33,227 nucleotides of DNA. Origin: an archaeon (lineage in GTDB: Archaea > Asgardarchaeota > Hermodarchaeia > Hermodarchaeales > Hermodarchaeaceae). The notes below the pieces were generated by a model. That model saw only the letters and a program-made list of their open reading frames with translations, was not told the origin of the DNA and did not search any database. Where the stretch lies: positions 1-33,227 of the forward strand of contig JABXGU010000154.1 in the NCBI GenBank assembly GCA_016550415.1, given 5' to 3'. This document shows, piece by piece, positions 7,717 through 15,541 of this stretch. Position 1 is the first letter of the stretch. Each line of letters starts with the position of its first letter. The translations under genes were made by a program, and so were the position numbers.

Positions 7717-8877
7717 TTGTCTCTGTTTGATGAACGCCTAGAGAGTTTGAATTGGAAGGATTTTCCTTTTCGGATTGACGTGTTACCAGACGTTTTTGCT
7801 GCACAGAAACGTATTGCAGGTCCATTGACAAGGCAATTGCGTACGGGCAATATTGTGCTAATTGAGGGGGGTCCTGGAACTGGCAAAACCCACGTACTTC
7901 GTTGGCTACATCAATTTGCAGAGGGTTCTCAGGGTGTTATTCCCTGCTCTATCTCTGAACCTTTGAATACACAAATACTTTCAACTGCTTTGACCGCATT
8001 GCTTGTACGAACCACTGGAGATAAAATTCCCTCTCCGCCAACTCTCATTGATCATCTGTTGGACAGGGTCGAGAAGTTCTTCAAGGCAAAGCATAAACGT
8101 ATCGTGTTACTCTTTGATGATGGGGATGCTTTAGCCCTAAGGGAAGGAGAGACGGAGGAGATTGAAGCAGAGAAACGAAAGACAATACGGTGGCTCCGCG
8201 CTCTCAGTGATCTTCCCGCTGTGATAGTTTTTATGGCTGGATTAAATGGTTTCAAGGAAGCACTTACCAATCTCTTTGAACCCTTCTCTGACAGAATTAC
8301 ACTTCACTTGCAATTGGAACAACCGGGAAGGACTGGTCCAGAAGTTCTAACTCGTATTGAAACTAAGGAATTAATCCAGAAACGCATAGCATTTGTTGGC
8401 GGAAGCGGCATCGTACCCTTCACCGAGGAAGCTATAGACGCTATTCACCTTCATACTCGCGGATTTCCACGAACAATTCTCAGATTTTGTGAAAATCTCC
8501 TCGAATATGCATTTCAAGAGGATACACCTGCAGGAGATCGAATTACTCGTGATTTCATTCAACAAGTCGCTCAGTTACATCCGTGTCCTCCACCTGAATC
8601 AACGCCAATACCCGTCATAACTACCAGTGAAAGGTTTATTGAGGAATCTCCTGAAGAATCAGAGGATGGCTGGTTCGAAGAGTTTGATGAACTCACCGCG
8701 ATTCAAAGGGATATTCTAAACTTGGTTAAGCAGTTTCAAAAGGCAACTTCAGCAGTTGTAGCAGAGGAGTTGGGAATAGCAAAAGGAACTGCCTCCAACG
8801 AACTAAAGAAGCTATATGATATGCGTAAGGTTCAACGCCGGAAAGGCTACCGAGGCTTTGAATATTTGCCAAAATAA
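7717..8877 (+). CDS. AAA+ ATPase (ORC/Cdc6- or ExeA-like) with C-terminal winged helix
   Basis: A 386-residue P-loop ATPase. Walker A is GGPGTGKT at 51-58, Walker B is IVLLFDDGDAL at 129-139 and a sensor-1-like Asn is in FMAGLNGF near 177. GFPRTILRFCENLLEYAF near 250-267 resembles the lid helix that carries the sensor-2 Arg in ORC/Cdc6 and ExeA-type ATPases. A Glu/Pro-rich linker (285-325) leads to a winged helix (about 326-386) with the recognition helix near GIAKGTASNELKKL. An in-frame TGA at 7708-7710 limits the start to TTG 7717 (or CTG 7723). Overall it suggests an ATP-driven DNA-binding protein. It is too divergent for me to call it the replication initiator; a regulatory STAND/MoxR-like role is equally possible. 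Confidence 0.75.
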   Translation: MSLFDERLESLNWKDFPFRIDVLPDVFAAQKRIAGPLTRQLRTGNIVLIEGGPGTGKTHVLRWLHQFAEGSQGVIPCSISEPLNTQILSTALTALLVRTTGDKIPSPPTLIDHLLDRVEKFFKAKHKRIVLLFDDGDALALREGETEEIEAEKRKTIRWLRALSDLPAVIVFMAGLNGFKEALTNLFEPFSDRITLHLQLEQPGRTGPEVLTRIETKELIQKRIAFVGGSGIVPFTEEAIDAIHLHTRGFPRTILRFCENLLEYAFQEDTPAGDRITRDFIQQVAQLHPCPPPESTPIPVITTSERFIEESPEESEDGWFEEFDELTAIQRDILNLVKQFQKATSAVVAEELGIAKGTASNELKKLYDMRKVQRRKGYRGFEYLPK

Positions 8878-9029
8878 TTATTTTTCTTGCGTTCATTTAA
8901 CCAATCTGAAAATCTGTTTTGCTAGTTATTACAACTTGCCCCGTTGACCCAATGTTTTAAGTGAAGCATTGCAAATATTCTACAAAGAATACTCTTTCCT
9001 CTAGGGACAAACAGGCATGAGGCAATAAA

Positions 9030-9584
9030 ATGGCACAACACGACGCCTTCGATTACCTCTTCAAAGTCGTACTAGTCGGCGATGCGGCGGTAGGAAAAAC
9101 CAGTCTGACAACCCGTTTTGCTTACGGGACCTTCACAGATTCTTATATCCACACACTTGGGGTCGACTTTGTTGTGAAGTCTATTAAATTGGATAATTAT
9201 ACTGTGAAGTTGCAGGCTTGGGATACTGCTGGTCAGGAACGATACGCTGGCGTTCGTCCGATTTATTTTCGTGGCGCGCGTGGAGCTATTCTTGTTTTTG
9301 AAGTTACTCAACGTCAGAGCTTTGTAAATGCTGAAAAATGGCTTTCACAGATACGCCGTTATTCTGGTCTTGGAGTTCCCATTGTGTTGGTGGGAAATAA
9401 GGTAGACCTTGTGAACAAGCGTGAGGTTACTGGGGATGAAGTCAAGCTGTATGCTTCTCAGAAAGGTATGCCGTACATTGAGACCAGTGCCAAGACTGAT
9501 CATCATGTTGTTGATGTTTTCCAGAAAATTGCAGAATTAATCCTTGCTGATGAGCTGGCTAAGGAACAAATGGCCCACCCATAG
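9030..9584 (+). CDS. Rab/Ras-family small GTPase
   Basis: A 184-residue GTPase with all five G motifs intact: P-loop GDAAVGKTS (17-25), switch I Thr in HTLGVDF (41-47), WDTAGQE (64-70) with the catalytic Gln at 69, NKVD (123-126) and ETSAK (151-155). TLGVDF and the WDTAGQERY stretch are Rab-like rather than Arf- or Rag-like. The protein should cycle between GTP and GDP forms normally. It ends EQMAHP with no Cys, so the prenylation used by eukaryotic Rabs is impossible; any membrane attachment must come through partners. Eukaryote-like Rab/Ras genes are a hallmark of Asgard genomes. A 402-residue all-helical protein begins 37 bp downstream on the same strand, and a longin/DENN-like protein is encoded upstream. 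Confidence 0.93.
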   Translation: MAQHDAFDYLFKVVLVGDAAVGKTSLTTRFAYGTFTDSYIHTLGVDFVVKSIKLDNYTVKLQAWDTAGQERYAGVRPIYFRGARGAILVFEVTQRQSFVNAEKWLSQIRRYSGLGVPIVLVGNKVDLVNKREVTGDEVKLYASQKGMPYIETSAKTDHHVVDVFQKIAELILADELAKEQMAHP

Positions 9585-9621
9585 AATGAACTCTTCATAT
9601 ATGAAGTAATGGTCGAATGTT

Positions 9622-10830
9622 ATGGATTCGAAATCTGGTGCTTCTAGTGTCGTTCCTCCAAAGGAGTTCTGGGCACTTTTAAAGAAGTATCTAGAACTTA
9701 CTGGGTTTTTTGAGAAGACCATTCAGGAAATTAAGCGGGAGAGCGAAACCAGTATTACACAATTTAGAAAAGAACGCGGCTATGTGGGGGAAGCCAAGTT
9801 TGTCAAAGCAAAGGATATACTGCATTATTTTGACGAGTTTGTTGAGAACCTACTCAGTTATTATTCGTATTATCGGAGCTACCATCGTAGCCTAACTACT
9901 CTTTTTGCTTCGGTTGGCATTACTGATAGCCTAATTTTTGCTGAAATGGTGCAATTTTCAAGTGATCCGCAAGATGTTATTCGAACTGAGGAATTAGACG
10001 GTCCTGGTATGAGCTGGTTTCTTAATCAATTCTTGTCTGATTATGAAACTGTAGAATTTCATAGGGAAAGATTACTTGCGTACTTACCACGCCTGAAGAT
10101 TGCTGCTGCTGAAACTATGAGCGGAACTTTGCAACGTTTTCTAGATGTATTATCTTATATCTCATCAGATGAAGCTGCACTGATTAGTAAGGCAGGACTT
10201 GATGAAATAAAGAATGCAATTGATGAGGAGGACCTTGGTGGGAAGCTTAGTCATGTAGTGAAATCAATCAAATCCTTTGTAAATCATGTTCAAAATCACC
10301 CAGTTTTCATATTAACTGATTCACCCGGATATTTTGGGTCAGCAGAGTTGGACGAGTTTGATAAGAAAACTCAGTCTTTTGAACAACTTAGGGAGCAGTT
10401 TAGAGATTATGTTAGTCTTTGCGATCGTACAGAATGGGTTTTTCAACGCCATCACATGACTGTGTTTTCAAGTATTTTTTCAGGCAAGCATCTTCAACTT
10501 GTAGATATAATGCACAAGGTTCGCCGCGGTGGAGATTTCATGGAATATGTTACTCAACATCGTGATTGCCAAGAAATGCTACTTGGTATTTCGCAAGCGA
10601 ACACTCTCTTTCTCGAATATAGTGCCTACCAAGAACAGATGCTAGGACTAGTTAACTCCTATAAGCAGTTAGCAGATCTTCTTCAATGCCAGGTAATGAA
10701 AATCTTTTATGACATGGAAATTCGTCGTAACAACCTCTACGTTGAAGCCCGTGATAAATTCAAAGAACTCCTTGAGGCATTCCAGCAAACACTTCTCGAG
10801 GTCTGCTCATTGGATACTAATTCGGTCTAG
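9622..10830 (+). CDS. All-helical unknown protein next to the Rab-like GTPase
   Basis: A 402-residue protein of no family I recognise. Nearly all of it looks helical and amphipathic, with no signal peptide, membrane span or enzyme motif. Examples are KEFWALLKKYLELTGFFEKT near the N-terminus, an aromatic stretch FVENLLSYYSYYRSYHRSL near 74-92 and a long C-terminal helix pair ending KFKELLEAFQQTLLEV. Such a profile suits a helical-bundle scaffold or a GTPase effector. It starts 37 bp after the GTPase stop and probably shares its transcript; a hairpin at 10838-10861 follows its stop. The partnership with the GTPase is inferred only from position and architecture. Confidence 0.75.
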   Translation: MDSKSGASSVVPPKEFWALLKKYLELTGFFEKTIQEIKRESETSITQFRKERGYVGEAKFVKAKDILHYFDEFVENLLSYYSYYRSYHRSLTTLFASVGITDSLIFAEMVQFSSDPQDVIRTEELDGPGMSWFLNQFLSDYETVEFHRERLLAYLPRLKIAAAETMSGTLQRFLDVLSYISSDEAALISKAGLDEIKNAIDEEDLGGKLSHVVKSIKSFVNHVQNHPVFILTDSPGYFGSAELDEFDKKTQSFEQLREQFRDYVSLCDRTEWVFQRHHMTVFSSIFSGKHLQLVDIMHKVRRGGDFMEYVTQHRDCQEMLLGISQANTLFLEYSAYQEQMLGLVNSYKQLADLLQCQVMKIFYDMEIRRNNLYVEARDKFKELLEAFQQTLLEVCSLDTNSV

Positions 10831-10837
10831 GAAATGG

Positions 10838-10861
10838 CTGGAATTCTTGGAAAAATTCCGG
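10838..10861 (+). terminator. Hairpin after the GTPase/helical-protein pair
   Basis: CTGGAATT (10838-10845) can pair with AATTCCGG (10854-10861) around an 8-nt loop, with one G-U pair, 7 nt after the stop codon. It may be a transcript-end structure; there is no strong T-run after it. Confidence 0.3.
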
Positions 10862-10872
10862 TTCACGTGAAC
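10861..10872. promoter_or_regulatory. Perfect 12-base palindrome upstream of the M28 promoter
   Basis: GTTCACGTGAAC is a perfect palindrome about 30 nt upstream of the likely BRE/TATA of the M28 peptidase gene. It is a possible operator; no other copy was noticed. Confidence 0.3.
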
Positions 10873-10902
10873 TTGGATGTGGTTCCACTGCATTGCATAA
10901 TT

Positions 10903-10918
10903 AGGAAAGAATATATTG
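10903..10918 (+). promoter_or_regulatory. BRE/TATA promoter for the M28 peptidase gene
   Basis: AGGAAAG followed by AATATATTG about 35-50 nt before the GTG at 10953, the usual archaeal arrangement for a transcript with a short leader. Confidence 0.4.
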
Positions 10919-10952
10919 GTGCCTGTTTTTTCATGGTCTTACAAACTTGTGA

Positions 10953-13013
10953 GTGTTGATTCGATTGCGTTTTGCTCGTCTTTGCTCTCTAGTGACCTTA
11001 TTATTGATTGCGGGATTAATGGTACCAGTTTATCCACATCAACTTTCTGAAGAAAATTCAAGAATTATCTTTCCATTCACACAACTCTCTACTTACATTG
11101 AAGATGCTTGTCCTGGTAAGTCAGAGCTTTTTGTTTCTTCTCCAACCATTGAAGAAACTCCAATACCTGCTGGGGCTCCCACAGAAATACAAGCTATTAT
11201 TGATGCGATTTCAGCTTCGAGCTATTCAACTATTGTGAATCGGTTATGCAACTCCTTTGGGAATCGGCTTTTTGGTACTGATGGAAATGATAAGGCTGTG
11301 GAGTACATAGCTGAATACTTCGAAGATGCTGGTCTAGAAGTCTCCTTCCATGAATTTGGTGCTTCTGGACAAAATGTGGTAGGGACAATACCAGGTGCTA
11401 ATATCCTGAACAATGAATGCATAGTCGTTGGTGCTCATCTAGATGCAGTGCAGGGTTCTCCTGGAGCTGATGATAATGGTTCAGGTGTCGCAGCTGTTAT
11501 GGAAATCGCCCGAGCCATGGCACAATATCAATACAACTATACAATCATTTTTGTTGCATTCAATGCTGAAGAACAAGGTCTTATTGGTAGCAAGGCATTT
11601 GCAGGATCACTACAATTGCAGAATGCCTCAGTAGCGATTGCCTACAATTTCGATATGATAATGTGGAATAATCCCAGTGCCCCATCAAATCGAAAAGTCG
11701 AAATCATTCACGATGGAGATATTAGCGGAGTCTTTGCAAATCAAGCTGCAAACATTGGTCATAATTGGCTTAATGCTCCCATTCAGGCACGATTTGATCC
11801 AACAATGACCAGCAGTGACCACTACTCCTTCTGGAGTAAAAACTATCCTGCCATATGGTTCTTTGAATATGAGGGTGGGAATAATCCTTACTACCATAGT
11901 ATTGAAGATGCTCCTGATGCTACAGGTTATAGTTACTCACAGGGAGCGATGGTTGCCAAGACTGCAGCAGCAGCGCTAGCTGATTATGCAAAAATCATTT
12001 CTACTAATCCTGGGTTCCCCAGTGTTAGCTTCGTTTCACCCACTCCCGATGAATTCCTTAGACCCTCAGATGATATTCCAATCCTCTTATCAATTGAGGA
12101 CGACTTCAACGATGTGAACTTGGTGGAACTTTCATTTGACAACAATCCCTGGGTCAATATTACTTCCGGATTTAATTCAACACATTGTGTATATCACTGG
12201 AATGCCTCTACAGCCTATGGCAATTATAATATCAGAGCACGTGTAATTGATGATAAGGGATGGGTTGGTAGTGCTTCAGTATCATTTCGAGTGGATTTTG
12301 GAGTATCCTGTCTGATTACTTCTCCAATATCTGATGAGGCTATCGCTCAAGGATGCCAGTATATAATTTGGGTAAATGCTACTGATCCTGACGGGGGTTC
12401 AATCATCTATTCGTTGGTAAGAATCAACGGAAGTAGTTGGTTGGGAATGCAAGTTTCTATTCCCAATCATCGTTATTACTATAGCTGGACTGTAAGCGGA
12501 TGGGGACCTGTTGCAATCGAGGTAAGAGTTGCTGATTCTAATGGTAACAGTAACCAGTCGCTTGTCTATGCAACCGTTGTGCGATATACCCCAATAGTGT
12601 CAAATGTATACTTTACCCCACTTCAACCGTTAGATACTGAGGAAGTGCAAATCACAGCTGATGTGACCCAGGATAGTCGGGGCTCCGGAATCAATATGGT
12701 TCTTGTGTACTATAGCATTGAATACTCCTTATGGAAGACTCGTCGATTGACACTTGTTGAAGGCAATATGTGGAGTGTTTTTCTAGATCCATTACCTGCA
12801 GGATCTCGAGTCCGTTTCTACATTAGTGCCTATGATAATCTGGGAAATATTGGGCGTGACGATAACAACGGGACATACTACAATTTTACCGTTAATAGCA
12901 ATCTATTTCCTCTCCTTGCTATTGGTGGAGGACTAGCTGGAATTGCAGGTATCGGTATTGGTTTCTATATGATACGTAGAAAGCGTCGTCTCAGACCAAC
13001 TCCCCCGACTTAG
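10953..13013 (+). CDS. Secreted, membrane-anchored M28-family peptidase with Ig-like domains
   Basis: A 686-residue exported zinc peptidase. Residues 1-29 form a signal sequence (basic start, then SLVTLLLIAGLMVPVY). The catalytic domain (about 85-345) has the M28 set: His162 and Asp164 in GAHLDAV, Asp173 in GADDNGSG, Glu206/Glu207 in FNAEEQGLIG, Asp234 in YNFDMI and His290 in SSDHYSFW. Three beta-rich segments of about 90-100 residues follow (355-650), likely Ig/Big-type domains with many Asn-X-Ser/Thr sites. A membrane span (653-675) and the basic tail RRKRRLR close the protein, so the enzyme should face outward on a stalk. The start is GTG, with a BRE/TATA about 40 nt upstream. It likely removes N-terminal residues from external peptides. 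Confidence 0.9.
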   Translation: MLIRLRFARLCSLVTLLLIAGLMVPVYPHQLSEENSRIIFPFTQLSTYIEDACPGKSELFVSSPTIEETPIPAGAPTEIQAIIDAISASSYSTIVNRLCNSFGNRLFGTDGNDKAVEYIAEYFEDAGLEVSFHEFGASGQNVVGTIPGANILNNECIVVGAHLDAVQGSPGADDNGSGVAAVMEIARAMAQYQYNYTIIFVAFNAEEQGLIGSKAFAGSLQLQNASVAIAYNFDMIMWNNPSAPSNRKVEIIHDGDISGVFANQAANIGHNWLNAPIQARFDPTMTSSDHYSFWSKNYPAIWFFEYEGGNNPYYHSIEDAPDATGYSYSQGAMVAKTAAAALADYAKIISTNPGFPSVSFVSPTPDEFLRPSDDIPILLSIEDDFNDVNLVELSFDNNPWVNITSGFNSTHCVYHWNASTAYGNYNIRARVIDDKGWVGSASVSFRVDFGVSCLITSPISDEAIAQGCQYIIWVNATDPDGGSIIYSLVRINGSSWLGMQVSIPNHRYYYSWTVSGWGPVAIEVRVADSNGNSNQSLVYATVVRYTPIVSNVYFTPLQPLDTEEVQITADVTQDSRGSGINMVLVYYSIEYSLWKTRRLTLVEGNMWSVFLDPLPAGSRVRFYISAYDNLGNIGRDDNNGTYYNFTVNSNLFPLLAIGGGLAGIAGIGIGFYMIRRKRRLRPTPPT

Positions 13014-13153
13014 CCTTTGATTCAAAGTCAATCGTAGAAATACTACAATTCTAAAAGTAGTAATTAAACCAATTATAATACTCAGTATTTCCAAGGACCA
13101 GATGTAAAAAGATTATTAGCTTTAGTTCTTCACTCTTTTCAAAGCTACAAGAA

Positions 13154-13159
13154 AGGTGA
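13154..13159 (+). promoter_or_regulatory. Shine-Dalgarno supporting the GTG start at 13170
   Basis: AGGTGA, 10 nt before the GTG, within GAAAGGTGAG. It supports the non-ATG start. Confidence 0.45.
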
Positions 13160-13169
13160 GCTAGGCAAA

Positions 13170-15173
13170 GTGCTATCGAATGAAACGGAAGGGCAATGGT
13201 TTTACAGTCAAAATCGTCGTCTCATCAGTATTGCCTTTCCAATTGCAACCGCTTTGTCAGTTCTATCCATTGCCATAGGAGTCTTCGCCTCGCCATTTGC
13301 TCTTCCGTATCTAAGTGGAGCCTACATGCTAAGTAACTTGGCAATTTTTTCCTTATGCTTACCATTGTTGAGACTTCAAAATAGCAATGCAAGACGTCTA
13401 ATGCTAACATTCACTATCATGGGACTGCTTCGCATCATAAGCAGTATTTACCTCATTATAGAAACTCTCGTTCTCGGTGTACCCATCTCCTTTCCCAGCA
13501 TTTCCCTTATTATCGAAACCATAGCAAATATTACTCTGATACTCGGGCTAGTGCTAGTTTCTTCTGAACAAAGAAAACGGTCATACAAAAGAATCCTCGG
13601 ATATTTACTCCTCTGTATCCTCTTTGGAATCTGCATTTTCTCTGTTTATCTTACAAACATTGCCTTTCATTCACCTTTATTTCCAGCAATAGGTGCAGGA
13701 ATAAGGATACTTCTAAGCTTACTAACAGCTGTATTCGCTTGGAGCTTCTTCTTCAATAAGGATCCCCCGCATCTTCTGATAGGACCATTGGGTCGGTTAC
13801 TCATACTCCTTGCCAGCATAATTCAACTTCTTGGACATACTCTATTTGCGTTTCAATATGCTGCTAACTTTACTGCAATTAGCTTAGTTCTGTATGCTGG
13901 GTCAGAATCTGATGTCATCCTTATTTTTGCACAATTTGTACTCTTAATTGCTATTTTTTCCATTTTCATCGAAATCATCGGGGCAAAATCGGGACCACGT
14001 CCAATATCATATCGCTATAGCGCTGGTCTCACAACTCTTATTGTATCCCTTTTGGTTGGCACAATTCTAGCTGTTACTATTATTGCAATTACCTTGATTG
14101 GTCAGATTCTCCTCGTTTTTATTTCACCAATGGAAACTACAGTCGCTGTTCAGGCAATTGTCTGGGGTCTATTACTTGGGGTAGGAATCATCATCGTTTT
14201 TGGAGGTTTCCTTGCCTCAACTCTCTCGAAGCTAATTATGCGTCCATTGGAAAAGCTTGATGTTCAAGTGCAATCACTAAGCACACCAACTTTTGTTACG
14301 TTTCATGAGCCTCCTGACCTGGTATTTGTTGAACTCCAATCCATTTCTGATAGTTTTCGTGCTCTTATTGATAGATTGAGACGTGCTCATTCTGAACTCC
14401 GAACCTTGTCTCCTCCACAGCGCCGTGATGCATTTTCACAACAAAAACGAGTCACTGACGTAGATTCAGATTATCGCTATCTCTATAATGAGGTATCAAA
14501 CTATTGCCAAATAATTCTCACTAACGCAGAATTGATGGCTGAAGGTCTAGGAAAAGATTCACGGGCGAAAGATTACATACGAAAAATTACTTCGAATGTC
14601 GAAGAAATACACAATATACTTACCACAATTCAAACGCTTCGTCGTATAGAAGCAAGAGAATTTCCGGACATTTCTCTGGTGAATCTTAAGACCGTACTCT
14701 CAGATGTCATCACGGAACTGAATGAGGCTTTCAAGCAAAAGAAAATACAGATCAAGTTAAGGGCCCCCAAGGCTGGTTGCAAAGTTCTTGCGAATGATTT
14801 CTTGATAGATCTCTTTACAATAATCCTGCAAAATGCCATTCAACAGGATAGCCATGCTGATGTTGTCGTAGAAATTCTTGTTAGCAAAATAATCGAGCTA
14901 GGTAAAATTTACTGGAGAACAATGATTACTTCATATGGTTGGATACTTACTGATGAAGAAAAGGATACGATATTCAGTCGTGATTTGAGTCAATATCGAA
15001 CCACTGGACCAGACCTTGTAAAAGCTGCTGCTTTTGCTGAAGCCTTCCAGGGCAAGATTCGTGTTGCTGATCGTGTACCAGGTGATCACCGCTATGGTTC
15101 AGTTTTCATCGTCTTACTTCCTGTAGCTCAGGATAAAACTAGCATGGTTACCAAGACTAGGAGCTCAAAGTAA
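13170..15173 (+). CDS. Polytopic membrane pseudo-histidine kinase
   Basis: A 667-residue protein with about ten membrane spans in residues 19-352, a HAMP-like linker (LIMRPLEKLDVQVQSLS and the helix to about 410), a DHp-like helical pair (435-495) and an HATPase-like domain (about 535-652). Aligned on the DHp pattern, LYNEVSNYCQIILTNAEL has Tyr439 where the phospho-acceptor His should be. In the ATPase half the N box Asn is kept (ILQNAIQ, Asn555), but G1 (normally DxGxG) reads SYGWI, with Asp replaced by Ser588, and G2 is only partly kept (TTGPDLVKAAAFAEAFQGKI). It should therefore not autophosphorylate in the usual way and may act as a sensor scaffold. The stop overlaps the start of the receiver gene (TAATG). 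Confidence 0.8.
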   Translation: MLSNETEGQWFYSQNRRLISIAFPIATALSVLSIAIGVFASPFALPYLSGAYMLSNLAIFSLCLPLLRLQNSNARRLMLTFTIMGLLRIISSIYLIIETLVLGVPISFPSISLIIETIANITLILGLVLVSSEQRKRSYKRILGYLLLCILFGICIFSVYLTNIAFHSPLFPAIGAGIRILLSLLTAVFAWSFFFNKDPPHLLIGPLGRLLILLASIIQLLGHTLFAFQYAANFTAISLVLYAGSESDVILIFAQFVLLIAIFSIFIEIIGAKSGPRPISYRYSAGLTTLIVSLLVGTILAVTIIAITLIGQILLVFISPMETTVAVQAIVWGLLLGVGIIIVFGGFLASTLSKLIMRPLEKLDVQVQSLSTPTFVTFHEPPDLVFVELQSISDSFRALIDRLRRAHSELRTLSPPQRRDAFSQQKRVTDVDSDYRYLYNEVSNYCQIILTNAELMAEGLGKDSRAKDYIRKITSNVEEIHNILTTIQTLRRIEAREFPDISLVNLKTVLSDVITELNEAFKQKKIQIKLRAPKAGCKVLANDFLIDLFTIILQNAIQQDSHADVVVEILVSKIIELGKIYWRTMITSYGWILTDEEKDTIFSRDLSQYRTTGPDLVKAAAFAEAFQGKIRVADRVPGDHRYGSVFIVLLPVAQDKTSMVTKTRSSK

Positions 15174-15541
15174 TGCCTACAACTGTAATGGTGATTACAC
15201 CATTGGAGCCTTTACGCGAAGCACTTGAATCTATGCTAGGTACTTCTGGCTTCTCTGTGATTCAAGGAGCTGCAAATATAAATCAAGTCCGGCTTTTTCT
15301 TAATGCCCAAGTAAATACACCTGATGTAGCAATTGTCGATTTGTGTTTTCCTCAGAAGACGATTACTGGTTTTATCCAAACTCTTATAGATAGACGCATT
15401 TCAGTTGTTTTTATGGGAGTCGAGGGAGAAAACGAGGAATTCGCTAGACGAATGGGTATTCCTTTTCTCACCAAACCTTTTCCAAAAGCGGCTCTAGCAG
15501 CGAATATTAAAGTGGCTTTAGGAAAACAGAAGCGAACCTAA
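15173..15541 (+). CDS. Degenerate response-regulator receiver domain
   Basis: A 122-residue stand-alone receiver. The likely phospho-acceptor Asp56 (VAIVDLCFP) and the conserved Lys101 (FLTKPFP) are present, but the acidic pair after strand 1, which holds Mg2+, is absent (VMVITPLEPL) and the Thr/Ser after strand 4 is replaced (VVFMGVEG). Ordinary Asp phosphorylation is therefore doubtful. There is no output domain. It overlaps the pseudokinase stop by one base, so the pair is co-translated and probably forms one complex. Its stop lies in the last bases of the convergent phosphatase gene. Confidence 0.8.
   Translation: MPTTVMVITPLEPLREALESMLGTSGFSVIQGAANINQVRLFLNAQVNTPDVAIVDLCFPQKTITGFIQTLIDRRISVVFMGVEGENEEFARRMGIPFLTKPFPKAALAANIKVALGKQKRT

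Noticed and set aside
7717..8877. Calling the AAA+ ATPase Orc1/Cdc6
   Set aside because: Walker motifs and winged helix fit, but the N-terminal segment and lid are too divergent to separate it from ExeA- or STAND-like ATPases by eye.
9030..9584. Prenylated C-terminus of the Rab-like GTPase
   Set aside because: The protein ends EQMAHP with no Cys residue near the end.
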